Assembly (NCBI GenBank): GCA_015056795.1
Contig: SVFO01000002.1
Location: forward strand, 114,600-178,599
From: Lachnospiraceae bacterium
GTDB taxonomy: Bacteria > Bacillota > Clostridia > Lachnospirales > Lachnospiraceae
Direction: 5' to 3'
DNA length: 64,000 nt
Shown: in pieces, positions 44,321-53,139 of the stretch
How the letters are laid out: the number at the start of each line of letters is the position of its first letter
How positions within the stretch are numbered: the first letter of the stretch is position 1
Position numbers and translations under genes: made by a program
The notes under the pieces: model-generated
What the model was told of the DNA's origin: nothing
Databases searched by the model: none
Seen by the model: only the letters and a program-made list of their open reading frames with translations

Positions 44321-46711
44321 TTACGTCAATCCAGGCTGCCTCGGATCCTGCTTTTTCTTACGTGCAGCCGCATATTTCAGGCTTCCCGTCACCGCCTCTT
44401 TCTTCGCCTTATCCTCCTTCGTTACGGGTTTCGATATCGCCTCATACTTCTGAATGCTCTTTCGGAGCTTGAGCGCATAATCAATTCTCTTTTGTTCGTA
44501 ATCATGCTTCCCCTTTCCGACCAGATCCTCAGGAGTCTTCACGTTCTTTTCCTTCATTTTTCTGGCAAGGTATGCGTCATTTGCCTTTCTTACCTGCTTC
44601 ATCGCCTTATCGGCCTTTTCAAGCTGTGCCTTTACCCTTGGATCGTCACGGGGAACGTTCTCCAGATCCTTTCCGATTTCCTGCTTGACCTGCTTTGCGA
44701 TCTTCTCTGCTGTTTCTACGGCTGAAATCATGGAGCGCCATTTTCCGGAACTGCGCATGAACTTGGAAAGTCCGCTTACCTCAAAGCCCGTCACCTCATT
44801 CTTTAGCATGCGGGACATGTCGTCCATGGATAAACCGATCCCGCCTGCCGCATATTTCCGATCCGTCGTACTAACCTCTTCCAGCTGCTTTGCATCAGGC
44901 ATTGGCGCATCAGGATCAAAGGGGTATTTTTCGCGCGCCTTCTTCATGTATGCATTTATATACTGCTTCACGTTTTGGAATAAGGTATGTTTTCCCTCCG
45001 CCAGAACGTCAAAGGGTATCTTTTCTAAATCCTGGGGTTCCACAATGCAAAGCTGCTTTCCTGCAGATTTTATGTCTTCCGGCGTCTTCGCCTGCTTCCC
45101 GTTTTGGATGGCCTTTTTCAGATCAGACAATCTTTGACAGGAGGCCTCAATTTCATCCTCCGACAGTCCCCGCCCCCGTAACGTGAATTTCAGCATTTCG
45201 GGAGAAATACCGGAAATTTTCCTGGCCATGGGACCGGAGATCACCTTCAGCTGATTCAATCCTCCAAGGCGGAAGGCTCCTTTATTCTTATCGATCGGCT
45301 GAACGCCAAAGGAGGTATCGTTGTCAAAGGCCACAATGTCCGTGATCTTTCCATTCTTATCCACCTTATAAGTCATGTTTCCGCCGTGGCGATCCACGTT
45401 TCCCGAAAGATAGTCCAAAATCTGCAGGTCTGCCAGAGAACGGTTTACCTTGCAAGGCGTTCCGAAGGGCTCATCACAAACGTGGGTAAAGAGCTTCGCA
45501 TTTCCCTTTCCACACAGATCCAGTCCGTCCGCAAACTCCATGAAGGTACCCTCCACCTCATTTCCGTCCTCATCCAGATACTTCATGTTGACGGATCTTG
45601 CACAACGGTCATTCATTCCAATCAGTCCCGCCATGGCGCTCATTGCGCTGTTTCGGTTGTCCACCCTGTCTCCGTCCTTAAGTCCGAGATCACGGGCATT
45701 AACCGTATCGGAGAGCTTTTCCTTTGTCCCCCGGATCATGCCCTCCTTTATTACTTCCGTAACCTCCTCGGGCTGACGCATGATGTCGATGCCGAATTTA
45801 TTCAGAGTCTCCTCAGGATTAGGAACCCCTTTATTCTCCGCAGTGCCGCTCATCACCTCATTGTATAGAAATCCTATGAGCTGTTCCTCCGAAACATCCT
45901 CCGGATTCTTTCCGTAAAGCTTAGTACCCTCCTTACTCAGATAATCCCTATATTTGGGAAGGATGTTTTTTATGGGCTCCTTCAGCTTTTCTACGACCAT
46001 GTCCGTCGTGACCTCATCCGCGGTTTTTCCGGGGAAAGCACCCTCCCGCATCAGTGCCGTTTTATACGGAGCCAGTGCGCTTCTTACCTCCGGCCTGTCA
46101 TAGTACTCCAGCGCTTTGTTGATCATATTTTCAAAATCCTGCTTTACGCTTACGTAGGATGCCTTGGTGAATACGCCTCTTCGCCTGACTCCGTCCGCGC
46201 CCACGACGGTCATGGGAATACGGCCGGAAAGCTTATTCGTCATGACGTCGATCTTCTTCCCACGGAAATCCACCACCTGCGTTCTGGCTGTTTCCTGAAT
46301 CTCCGGAAAGGACATGGGCGTTTTCTCCGCATCATAAAGGTTCAACGCGTCATGATCGATCGAAAGCATTCCCTGTATGCGTCCTACCACGTCAGGAATT
46401 CCCGAATTTAAGTTGGCACCCTTCCTCTGGGCTTCCGCCAAAAAGGTCTCACCCGCAACCGCCGCCTCATACGTGGCATTCAGAAGCTTTTCCTTGTCCT
46501 CCTTTTCGATCGTGGGCGGCACGCCGAATTCTCCCTCTGCCAAGGAATACTGCTCCTCCAGCGTATTGAGCCCTTTTAATTTTTGGATATACTCCTTGTA
46601 GATCTCCTTGGTCTCAGGCGCGATTCCGTCCTGTTCCAGCTTTTCAAGCTGCTCCATCAGTGCCTGACGTTCTTCCTTCGATGGAAAATCTGATTTTTTC
46701 GGATTAGGCAT
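44321..46711 (-). CDS. PI3/PI4-kinase-like protein, candidate secreted kinase effector
   Basis: 796 residues, no signal peptide. The centre has the hallmarks of the PI3K/PI4K/HipA-type kinase fold. They are a likely nucleotide-binding lysine in GVFTKASY (K183), the helix RNSAMSAMAGLIGMNDRCAR, the strand EGTFMEFADG, the catalytic loop LSGNVDRHGGNM (D440, R441, H442, N445) and the metal-binding segment VAFDNDTSFG (D463, D465). G-x-x-D-R-H-x-x-N is closest to phosphoinositide kinases. Residues ~654-750 contain a degenerate copy of the locus-wide module (SSGKWRSMISAV, Y714-LARK, KRIDYALKLR), and the tail is basic (KKKQDPRQP). The enzyme could phosphorylate a lipid or a protein, inside the producer or in a target cell. 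The fold call is fairly strong; the target is unknown. Confidence 0.75.
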   Translation of the reverse strand: MPNPKKSDFPSKEERQALMEQLEKLEQDGIAPETKEIYKEYIQKLKGLNTLEEQYSLAEGEFGVPPTIEKEDKEKLLNATYEAAVAGETFLAEAQRKGANLNSGIPDVVGRIQGMLSIDHDALNLYDAEKTPMSFPEIQETARTQVVDFRGKKIDVMTNKLSGRIPMTVVGADGVRRRGVFTKASYVSVKQDFENMINKALEYYDRPEVRSALAPYKTALMREGAFPGKTADEVTTDMVVEKLKEPIKNILPKYRDYLSKEGTKLYGKNPEDVSEEQLIGFLYNEVMSGTAENKGVPNPEETLNKFGIDIMRQPEEVTEVIKEGMIRGTKEKLSDTVNARDLGLKDGDRVDNRNSAMSAMAGLIGMNDRCARSVNMKYLDEDGNEVEGTFMEFADGLDLCGKGNAKLFTHVCDEPFGTPCKVNRSLADLQILDYLSGNVDRHGGNMTYKVDKNGKITDIVAFDNDTSFGVQPIDKNKGAFRLGGLNQLKVISGPMARKISGISPEMLKFTLRGRGLSEDEIEASCQRLSDLKKAIQNGKQAKTPEDIKSAGKQLCIVEPQDLEKIPFDVLAEGKHTLFQNVKQYINAYMKKAREKYPFDPDAPMPDAKQLEEVSTTDRKYAAGGIGLSMDDMSRMLKNEVTGFEVSGLSKFMRSSGKWRSMISAVETAEKIAKQVKQEIGKDLENVPRDDPRVKAQLEKADKAMKQVRKANDAYLARKMKEKNVKTPEDLVGKGKHDYEQKRIDYALKLRKSIQKYEAISKPVTKEDKAKKEAVTGSLKYAAARKKKQDPRQPGLT

Positions 46712-46752
46712 TTTCTCCTCTTCCTTTCCGTGATTGCTTTATGTGCTCCATC

Positions 46753-49700
46753 CTACTTTGGTCCAAAGCTTATCGTGTTTCGCCTTTTGATCTCTTCCAC
46801 CTTCTCCTCGGGCTGAGGCGCGTCCTGCTTAGGATTCTTTTTCACGCCCATCCGCTGCTCCAGCTTCTGCTTCAGCTTAGGACTCTCCGCAACCTTCATC
46901 AAAGCAGGGCCGTCACATTTTTTCAGCAGGTCAAAGACAACCTCTCTCTGCTCCTGCTTTCCAAAGAGCTCCTTCATTACGGAATGGTGTGTCTCCCCTG
47001 CCGCCAGTCCGCCGCGCCTCTCAATCTCCTTAGCCGTCGCAACGTTCACAAAGGCCTGCATTTTTTCCTCCCAAAGCCTGCCCTCCGGCTTGTAAAGTCC
47101 GGGGCCCATTTTATTCAGCACCTTTTCCGACTCCTTTGCCTTCTGCAGGAAGTCAGCCTCCTTCTGCGCATTCAGCTTCTTTGGGTTCTCCACGGCGTTA
47201 CCAACGTGATTCAGAAGCTGTTCGTCGACGGCAGGACCCTCCGGCCGTGCCTGCCTTGCCTGATATTCTTCGAGATTTACCACCGCCCGATTGATCTGAT
47301 CAATGAGCTTCTCATCCTCCGCCAGCCGTCCGTTCACCTTTTGGGACATGTTCAAAATCTGTTCAGATGCAAAGTCATGCAGTTCGTTTGCAAAGCTATA
47401 GCGATTCTTTCCTTTTTCCCGAATGTTTGCGAAGATCTGATCATCAATCTTATCTATGTACTTTTGAGTGGAAAGTCTTACGTTCTCCAATGCCTGCCCA
47501 ATCTCGCCGGGCGTATTGTTCGCATTCAGCTTTGTCAGTGCCTCCAGGGAATCATACATGGCCTTATACTGATCGGAACCGCTTCTTCCGCCCAGTCTGG
47601 CTTCCTTCATGGCATCCAGCTTTTCCCTGGCCTGCTCCTTGATCAGATTGAGGTTTTGATAATACGCCAGCGTCTTGTCAGAGCCTTTTTGAAGGCGCTC
47701 GGTTACGTCATCCTGCTCCAGAGGCTTTATGGAGCCATCCTTATTTTCATCTCCAAGTTTCACGGTATAGCCCAGCTGTGCATCATCCAGATACCTGCGT
47801 CTCTCCGCAGCGCTTCCCGCAATTTTCCCCTTATCGTAGAACTCGACCTGTTGATCTTCCTTATCCTTGGTAAAGACGAATTCACCCGTTTCGTATCTCG
47901 GGGAATAATCAGAGAGGAACGTACAAAGGGCTGTGGTTGCCTGAACGCGCACGTCATCCTCGCCTCCCGCAAGAATCTGGTTGGCAAGAATCCGGCTAGC
48001 ATGATAGTCCTTTTTCACCTCATCAAAGGCTGGATCAACCATGACTTCCCCGTTTCGGATGCGCGTGGCAAGCTGCTCCGATTTCATGGAATGGGAAACG
48101 CACGCTTCAAAATCAATTTCATTTACGGCATGGCAGAGCTTTCGATAAAAATCAATTCCCTTCACAAAGTTTCCGTTTTCATCCCTGGCAACAAGCTCAT
48201 CCTGATAATCCGAGAACTCCTGAGAGGCCTTCTGACTTAAATCATTTTCCCGCGCCGTAACGTCTGTCAGGAAGCTGGCATACTTTGAGAAGTCCCCGGT
48301 CCTTACGGCCTCCCTCTCAAGTCTTCGAAGCTCCTGCGCGGGTTCATTCTCAACCAAATACTTCCGGCGGTTCTCCTTTAGCGTTGCCAGCATGACCGCC
48401 TTGTTTACCGCGGCACGATCCCCAAGCTCCCCCTCATCTATTTTCCGGATCGCGTCATAGGTGCGGTCAAGCTCTGCCTGCATCTTCTTAAAGCCTTCCT
48501 TTTCCGCATCCTCGGGATGGGCAAGAAGGACCTCCGTGTAGAGCTGTCTGGTGGCCTCGAGGGAATTCTTTCTGTTCAGCCACGTTGTGTTATTAAATGC
48601 ATCTTCAACCTGGCCTGCCCTGTTTTGGATCCTCTTTGCCCTGTCGATCATCCCTTCATAATCCACGGGCGTCTTTGCAATATAGTCTTCGGCCTGAAAC
48701 CCTTCCCCAATCTTCCTGCCGAGAGAATCCGTTTCGGGCAATCCGGCAAAAATACCGTTCAGCTTACGGTCCTCGTCACTTGCAAGCATCAGATTCCGCA
48801 GAGTGTCCAGCCTTGCCTGATGTTCCGCGGGAGATTTCGCCGACAGGTGGAAATAAAGAAATTTACCGGCCTCAGAACCCAAAATGGCACCGTTGAACAT
48901 GTCGTTCGTCAAAGTATAGGCGACAATATTGTTCTTCTCCCGAAATTCCGGGTTGGACTCCAGCATGTTGGGCATGTTCAGCTGCCTTCCAAAGCCAAAC
49001 ATGGGAACGGCTTCCTTCAGATCCTGATTGGCGTCCTCGAAGTCTGCAACGTTCGTCATCAGATCAATGGCATCCTCAAGCGTCTCTACCCTCTCCGAAA
49101 CCTTAGCAAAGCTGTTCTTCTCCCATAGCTTTTCCGCCTGCTCCAGATTTTTACCCACGGGATTTGCCAGATATTCCTCCAGATTCAGGTTGTTTTCCTT
49201 GACATTGATATAGGTCTGAAATACGGAGTTTATGAAGGCAGTATTCTGTACGTCGCTGGTAAAGGCATAGGGAATGGGCCGGAAACGGATGGAATCCATG
49301 TTGCCGGGAAAGAGTCCGGGCTCCTGATTAAAATACTCTTTGGAAATCCTGTAGAGATCCTCCATGTCATGATAGGTCTTCTCATATTCCTGCCCTGCCG
49401 TAAGAATTTTCTCAGCATCTCCTGCCTTAACAGCATTGATGAGCTCCTGCTTCTTTGCCACAAGCTTATTAAAGCCATAGATCTTATCGCCATCCTCTCC
49501 GTTGGGCGCATGCGGGTACTCTTCCAGCCCCATCTCCCCCATCTTACGGAGCATCTTGCGGATGCCTTCCTTGGTCTTCTCGCTGAGCTGAACGCCATTT
49601 TTCTTCAGCTCTTCAAAGGTCTCACGCTTCTCGTCAGCGATCCCCCTAAAATCCCTGAAGGAATCATTCTTCTGATAAATCCCATCATATTTTCCGTCCT

Positions 49701-50535
49701 GAAACGCAGGGCGGAGAACATCCCTGACATACTTGTCCTGTGCGCCCTCCATGGCCTGAATGTCGTTGTCGACAGCCAGCCCCTCACTTCTTAAAATCTC
49801 ATTATGCTCGGTGAGATGGGTGCCCGCAAATTTCAGCACCTGCTCATATTGTGCCCTCTTCTCGGGATCACTCTTTATCTCGGCAGGCATCTTCTCAAGC
49901 AGCTCCTTTGTGCGCTCCAGATAGGGATAGCCCACTTTTTTCTCATCCGGCAGGTTCATCGGATCCTGATAGGCCCCAAACTTATCAAGGATGCTCTTTT
50001 TCTGCTCCTCGCTAAGGTGCTTCTCAAGCTCCTCCACCACGCGCAAATCAACCTCCGGATCCTGAGAAAACTCCTGGTTCAATCGGATCAGAAACCGGCC
50101 CGCTTCCTTCTGAAAAGCCTGAGGTTCAAGTTTTCCCTCCGCCATTAGACTCTCGATTTTCTCCTTTGCGACCTCCTCCTTTTTGCTGATCGCATTTAGC
50201 TGTTCTTCATTCAGTCCCTCCGCAATCGCCGGCTGCTCCTCCGTCAGCTTCGTCCAGTAATTCCGGTAAAAATAGGTTCTTTCCAGCTCCTTTTCTTTGG
50301 CTGCCCGTGCCTGTTGCCCGCCTGCCTTTTCAAAAGCGTCCAGTACCTGATCCAAGGTGTAAGCGCCGTCCATAATCAAGCCGCGATAATAACTAAATTT
50401 ACGTTCCGCGGCGCGTTTCTTTCCTCTAAACTTCAGATACTCCGCCTGCTGCGTGACCAAACTGGGAACGGGGCCTGCTTCATATTGATGATTGATCTGC
50501 TTCTGCTCCTTGTAGATCTCTGCTAACTTACCCAT
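46753..50535 (-). CDS. Very large helical cytoplasmic protein (1260 residues), candidate effector
   Basis: Starts MGKLAEIYKEQKQINHQYEA behind AGGAGGATTCG. Soluble and mainly helical; no export signal or spans. The middle holds a region with more aromatic and loop content (YAFTSDVQNTAFINSVFQTY, EKNNIVAYTLTNDMFNGAIL) that may be a catalytic or binding domain. Residues ~985-1060 resemble the locus-wide module (GSDQYKAMYDSLEALTKLN, STQKYIDK, RYSFANELHDF) and ~1155-1225 the C-terminal module (MQAFVNVATAKEIERRGGLA ... SPKLKQKL). The last residues are IKRRNTISFGPK, only weakly basic overall. It is the first giant gene of the cargo block, right after the small membrane protein. No family recognised. 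Confidence 0.75.
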   Translation of the reverse strand: MGKLAEIYKEQKQINHQYEAGPVPSLVTQQAEYLKFRGKKRAAERKFSYYRGLIMDGAYTLDQVLDAFEKAGGQQARAAKEKELERTYFYRNYWTKLTEEQPAIAEGLNEEQLNAISKKEEVAKEKIESLMAEGKLEPQAFQKEAGRFLIRLNQEFSQDPEVDLRVVEELEKHLSEEQKKSILDKFGAYQDPMNLPDEKKVGYPYLERTKELLEKMPAEIKSDPEKRAQYEQVLKFAGTHLTEHNEILRSEGLAVDNDIQAMEGAQDKYVRDVLRPAFQDGKYDGIYQKNDSFRDFRGIADEKRETFEELKKNGVQLSEKTKEGIRKMLRKMGEMGLEEYPHAPNGEDGDKIYGFNKLVAKKQELINAVKAGDAEKILTAGQEYEKTYHDMEDLYRISKEYFNQEPGLFPGNMDSIRFRPIPYAFTSDVQNTAFINSVFQTYINVKENNLNLEEYLANPVGKNLEQAEKLWEKNSFAKVSERVETLEDAIDLMTNVADFEDANQDLKEAVPMFGFGRQLNMPNMLESNPEFREKNNIVAYTLTNDMFNGAILGSEAGKFLYFHLSAKSPAEHQARLDTLRNLMLASDEDRKLNGIFAGLPETDSLGRKIGEGFQAEDYIAKTPVDYEGMIDRAKRIQNRAGQVEDAFNNTTWLNRKNSLEATRQLYTEVLLAHPEDAEKEGFKKMQAELDRTYDAIRKIDEGELGDRAAVNKAVMLATLKENRRKYLVENEPAQELRRLEREAVRTGDFSKYASFLTDVTARENDLSQKASQEFSDYQDELVARDENGNFVKGIDFYRKLCHAVNEIDFEACVSHSMKSEQLATRIRNGEVMVDPAFDEVKKDYHASRILANQILAGGEDDVRVQATTALCTFLSDYSPRYETGEFVFTKDKEDQQVEFYDKGKIAGSAAERRRYLDDAQLGYTVKLGDENKDGSIKPLEQDDVTERLQKGSDKTLAYYQNLNLIKEQAREKLDAMKEARLGGRSGSDQYKAMYDSLEALTKLNANNTPGEIGQALENVRLSTQKYIDKIDDQIFANIREKGKNRYSFANELHDFASEQILNMSQKVNGRLAEDEKLIDQINRAVVNLEEYQARQARPEGPAVDEQLLNHVGNAVENPKKLNAQKEADFLQKAKESEKVLNKMGPGLYKPEGRLWEEKMQAFVNVATAKEIERRGGLAAGETHHSVMKELFGKQEQREVVFDLLKKCDGPALMKVAESPKLKQKLEQRMGVKKNPKQDAPQPEEKVEEIKRRNTISFGPK

Positions 50536-50585
50536 AAAACGAATCCTCCTGTGATATTATTTTTGAGCTGTTCATGCTCCTTGCC

Positions 50586-51260
50586 TTATCGTTTCCTGAT
50601 TCCCTGAATTCCCACGCCTGCAGCGGAAATTCCAAGCTTCGCAAAGACGTAAACGGCGGCGGGAACCTTTAAGAAAAAGCTGATGTCGATAGGGAACGTC
50701 GGTACCATCTCCAGGAAAAAATTCACGGCTGCAAACCCGCCGATCACGGCCGTCAGAAGCACGACGACAAGCCGTTCGGACTTCACGGCTAGCCATGCGA
50801 CCAGCGCTGCGATCAGCACTCCCGCCAGCCTTGTGGCAACAGGCTCCAGAAGCTTTGATACGTTGACCTGCCCAAGGAGCATCGGCGCAAGTATGGCTGC
50901 CAGGTTTTCCTGTGCAAAATGGTACGCGGCGATAAAGATTCCGACATGTACAACATAGCCTGCGAGAATTGCCAATAAAAGGCCTGCCACGGCCTGTGCC
51001 ATCAGCAGTTGCTCATCGCTAAGCTGAAATCCTGTGAGAATCAGGTGCGCCCTTCCGTAACCGACGCAGAAGCCGATCACCATCAGCGCCACCCTGTAAA
51101 TCTGATAACCCTCAAAGCATATGACGACTGCCGCCAGCAACAGGGCCGCGTAGATCAGCGCATTTGAAAACTCCATGTTCGCCAGCTGCTTGACCAGACC
51201 GCTCGCCGCATCCGCAACGCCCTCCTTGATATCCAATGCACCTTCACTTGCAAAAATCAT
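50586..51260 (-). CDS. Polytopic membrane protein (DUF4203-like)
   Basis: About 224 residues from the ATG at 51260, which has AAGGAGGAGAGAGG just before it. An ATG at 51284 would instead overlap the preceding stop. After an amphipathic N-terminus (EGALDIKEGVADAASGLVKQ) there are seven or so spans: ALIYAALLLAAVVICFEGY, VALMVIGFCVGYGRA, AVAGLLLAILAGYVVHVGIF, LAGVLIAALVAWLAV, VVVLLTAVIGGFAAVNF and a last pair near the C-terminus. The arrangement resembles TM7SF3/DUF4203 proteins. Placed between a basic soluble protein and the giant cytoplasmic proteins; it could help at the membrane face of the system, but this is a guess. Confidence 0.65.
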   Translation of the reverse strand: MIFASEGALDIKEGVADAASGLVKQLANMEFSNALIYAALLLAAVVICFEGYQIYRVALMVIGFCVGYGRAHLILTGFQLSDEQLLMAQAVAGLLLAILAGYVVHVGIFIAAYHFAQENLAAILAPMLLGQVNVSKLLEPVATRLAGVLIAALVAWLAVKSERLVVVLLTAVIGGFAAVNFFLEMVPTFPIDISFFLKVPAAVYVFAKLGISAAGVGIQGIRKR

Positions 51261-51280
51261 CCTCTCTCCTCCTTGCCTTG

Positions 51281-52111
51281 TCATGCCCTGTCCGGGCCTA
51301 AACTTCTTTTCCCGATTGCCTTCCGCAGACTCCCAATCGCCCGCTGAAAGCCTCGTTCGGGTGCCTTGCCAAGTTCCTTTTCCAGGTCACCAATCACTCC
51401 GGTCAGCCCCGTCTTCCCTATAAAGCCTTCCTTCCGTGTCAGATATTCCTTTTTCCCAAAAAGAGCAAGGATTTGCGGCGTGGGCCTTTGAGATTTGTCA
51501 TATAGCTCTCTTGATACGGAAAGGAGCTCACGTTTCTTTTTGTAAATCTCCTCCCGCATTGCTTCATTCCGTTCCTTCCCGCGCTCCTCCTTCCCCAGTA
51601 CATACGCCACGTGAGCCGCCTGCACCTCATTGGAAAGCCTTAGGAACCGGTCCAGCGGATAGTCCCTCAGGGTTCTTTCCGTTCTTTGTGCGTTCTCCGG
51701 CAGGAAGCATTCCAGATTAATGTTGGGCAAAAGCCCGTGAAATCCGATGGCCCCCTCTCCCACCAGCTCTCCCTGCTGCTTCAGGGAATAACCCTCTGAG
51801 AGATTTTGAAGCTCGTTTTCAAAGCCCTTAAGAATCTGTTTCCGATATTCCCGAACCCTGGGCGTTTCCTCAAAGGTATGCTCAGCTGCACGAATCTCCT
51901 CCTTCACCTGCCCGGTCAGCTTTGTCGCACACTCCCTGAGCGTGCCGTCCATCCGGGTGGGATCCCTGCCAAGAACGGGCATCATTCCAGCCAGTTTCTT
52001 TCCGTCCTCCTCAAACTGCTGCCTGCCCGTGAAGCTTGCCAGCGTGATGCATGCCGCAAAGACGGAGTTAAAATCACCCATATTCAATTTCTTTCCTTCC
52101 ATTGCAGCCAT
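51281..52111 (-). CDS. Helical basic protein (276 residues), first gene of the cargo operon
   Basis: Begins MAAMEGKKLNMGDFNSVFAA with AAGGA about nine bases upstream. It is a soluble, helical protein with no export signal. The central part is amphipathic (RYRKQILKGF region, DRFLRLSNEVQAAHVAYVLG) and the tail LRKAIGKRSLGPDRA is strongly basic, like those of the giant proteins. It is the first gene downstream of the regulated promoter at 52.2 kb. It is small and precedes the large cargo genes, so a chaperone or adaptor role is possible, but the sequence does not show it. No family recognised. Confidence 0.7.
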   Translation of the reverse strand: MAAMEGKKLNMGDFNSVFAACITLASFTGRQQFEEDGKKLAGMMPVLGRDPTRMDGTLRECATKLTGQVKEEIRAAEHTFEETPRVREYRKQILKGFENELQNLSEGYSLKQQGELVGEGAIGFHGLLPNINLECFLPENAQRTERTLRDYPLDRFLRLSNEVQAAHVAYVLGKEERGKERNEAMREEIYKKKRELLSVSRELYDKSQRPTPQILALFGKKEYLTRKEGFIGKTGLTGVIGDLEKELGKAPERGFQRAIGSLRKAIGKRSLGPDRA

Positions 52112-52175
52112 GCAGCAGTTTCCTTTTCATCCGTTTTCTCTTTGGCGTCCACCAGATAATTTTGCCATTATTTGT

Positions 52176-52218
52176 ATTGTATCATCCTCCCTTACTAAAT
52201 GTCCCTCAAATGTCCCTC
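52176..52218 (-). promoter_or_regulatory. Regulated promoter of the cargo operon with 11-bp direct repeats
   Basis: Two perfect copies of AAATGTCCCTC (52197-52207 and 52208-52218 on the plus strand; GAGGGACATTT in the direction of transcription) lie exactly 15 bp from the minus-strand -10 TACAAT at 52181-52176. The leader to the ATG at 52111 is about 60 bases. Repeat sequence, 11-bp period and 15-bp spacing match the pilin-operon promoter at 34.1 kb. A SARP/OmpR-type activator, probably one of the two response regulators upstream, is the expected ligand. Confidence 0.7.
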
Positions 52219-52254
52219 TTACGAAAATTCAAAAAAATATTTGTGAAAACTATA

Positions 52255-52282
52255 CAAAAAAGCGCCCGAAAAGGCGCTTTAA
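52255..52282 (-). terminator. Rho-independent terminator after the regulatory operon
   Basis: On the minus strand AAAGCGCC (52280-52273), a 6-base loop, GGCGCTTT (52266-52259) and a run of T. It lies 40-65 bp after the response-regulator stop and separates the regulatory block from the cargo operon, so the cargo genes need the promoter at 52.2 kb. Confidence 0.85.
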
Positions 52283-52320
52283 ACCAGGTGTTCTTGTACT
52301 TTTTGCATATTGACTGATCT

Positions 52321-53139
52321 TCAGATTCTCCCGCTTTTACGGTCAACGTAGGCTTCCGTCATATTTGCCCACGGGTAGGCTCTCATGTATTCTCCGTGAT
52401 AGGAGTAAACGGCATGGATGTCTCCTGCAATAAACTGATACAAATCACAGGAAAAGATCTCGGGGCGCACCCTGAGTCGTCCCCTCACCCGCTCAATCAT
52501 GTCTCCGATCCCATAATCCTCTAAGGTCTTTCGCATGGAGGTGATGATCACGTCCAGGTATTTTTGCATGGAGCGGTCATATTCCGCCTCATCGCTCCAG
52601 AGCGTCTCAAAGATCATCTCCCTGGTAACAAAGGCTCCCTGTCTGTCCACCAGATACGCAAGAACCTCCTTCGCCTTGGAACGGCTGAAATCCACCATCG
52701 TCCCATCCACGAAAACCTCAAACACCCCAAAGGTCTGTACGACAATGCGGTCAGGGTCACCGCCCTTAGCGCTCTCCGCAATCATGCCACGAAGCGCGTA
52801 GTCGACCTCCTTCTGAAGCTGTTCCGGCTCCACCGGTTTTAAAAGATACCCGGAGGCATGCACCGAAAAGGCCTCCAGCGCGTGCTCACTGTACCCCGTG
52901 AGAAAAATGATGGGAAGCTCCGGTTTCAGCTCCCTAAGCCTTGCCGCCAGCTCCAGTCCGTCCATTCCGGGCATGGCGATGTCCAAAAGGACAAGATCTG
53001 CTTCATGCTCCTTGAGATACGCCAGCGCCTCCCTCGCACGTCCGAAACCGAGCACCTCGGGCCTTTGCGTCAGCCTCTCACACGCGGAAATGGTCAGCTT
53101 TAATACCAGCTCCTCGTCATCAACACATATGATCTTCAT
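52321..53139 (-). CDS. Response regulator with SARP/OmpR-like winged helix (second regulator)
   Basis: 272 residues. Receiver domain 1-~120 with acidic pocket (D7-D8), phosphoacceptor D53 in LVLLDIAMPGMDGLEL, switch Thr in IIFLTGYSE and Lys in YLLKPVEPEQ. The C-terminal ~110 residues (VVQTFGVFEVFVDGTMVDFS, SKAKEVLAYLVDRQGAFVTR, LWSDEAEYDRSMQKYLDVII) are a winged helix of the type found in SARP activators. Those bind direct repeats at 11-bp spacing. The ATG overlaps the stop of the kinase gene (ATGA), so both are coupled. It is the best candidate to act at the two repeat promoters. A terminator follows. Confidence 0.9.
   Translation of the reverse strand: MKIICVDDEELVLKLTISACERLTQRPEVLGFGRAREALAYLKEHEADLVLLDIAMPGMDGLELAARLRELKPELPIIFLTGYSEHALEAFSVHASGYLLKPVEPEQLQKEVDYALRGMIAESAKGGDPDRIVVQTFGVFEVFVDGTMVDFSRSKAKEVLAYLVDRQGAFVTREMIFETLWSDEAEYDRSMQKYLDVIITSMRKTLEDYGIGDMIERVRGRLRVRPEIFSCDLYQFIAGDIHAVYSYHGEYMRAYPWANMTEAYVDRKSGRI

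Noticed and set aside
46741..48240. Long open frames on the plus strand across the giant genes (also at 16534-18165, 27980-28936, 21306-22226)
   Set aside because: They lie entirely opposite genes with clear domains and ribosome sites, have low-complexity Leu/Ile/Arg/His-rich products and no ribosome sites; they are antisense shadows.
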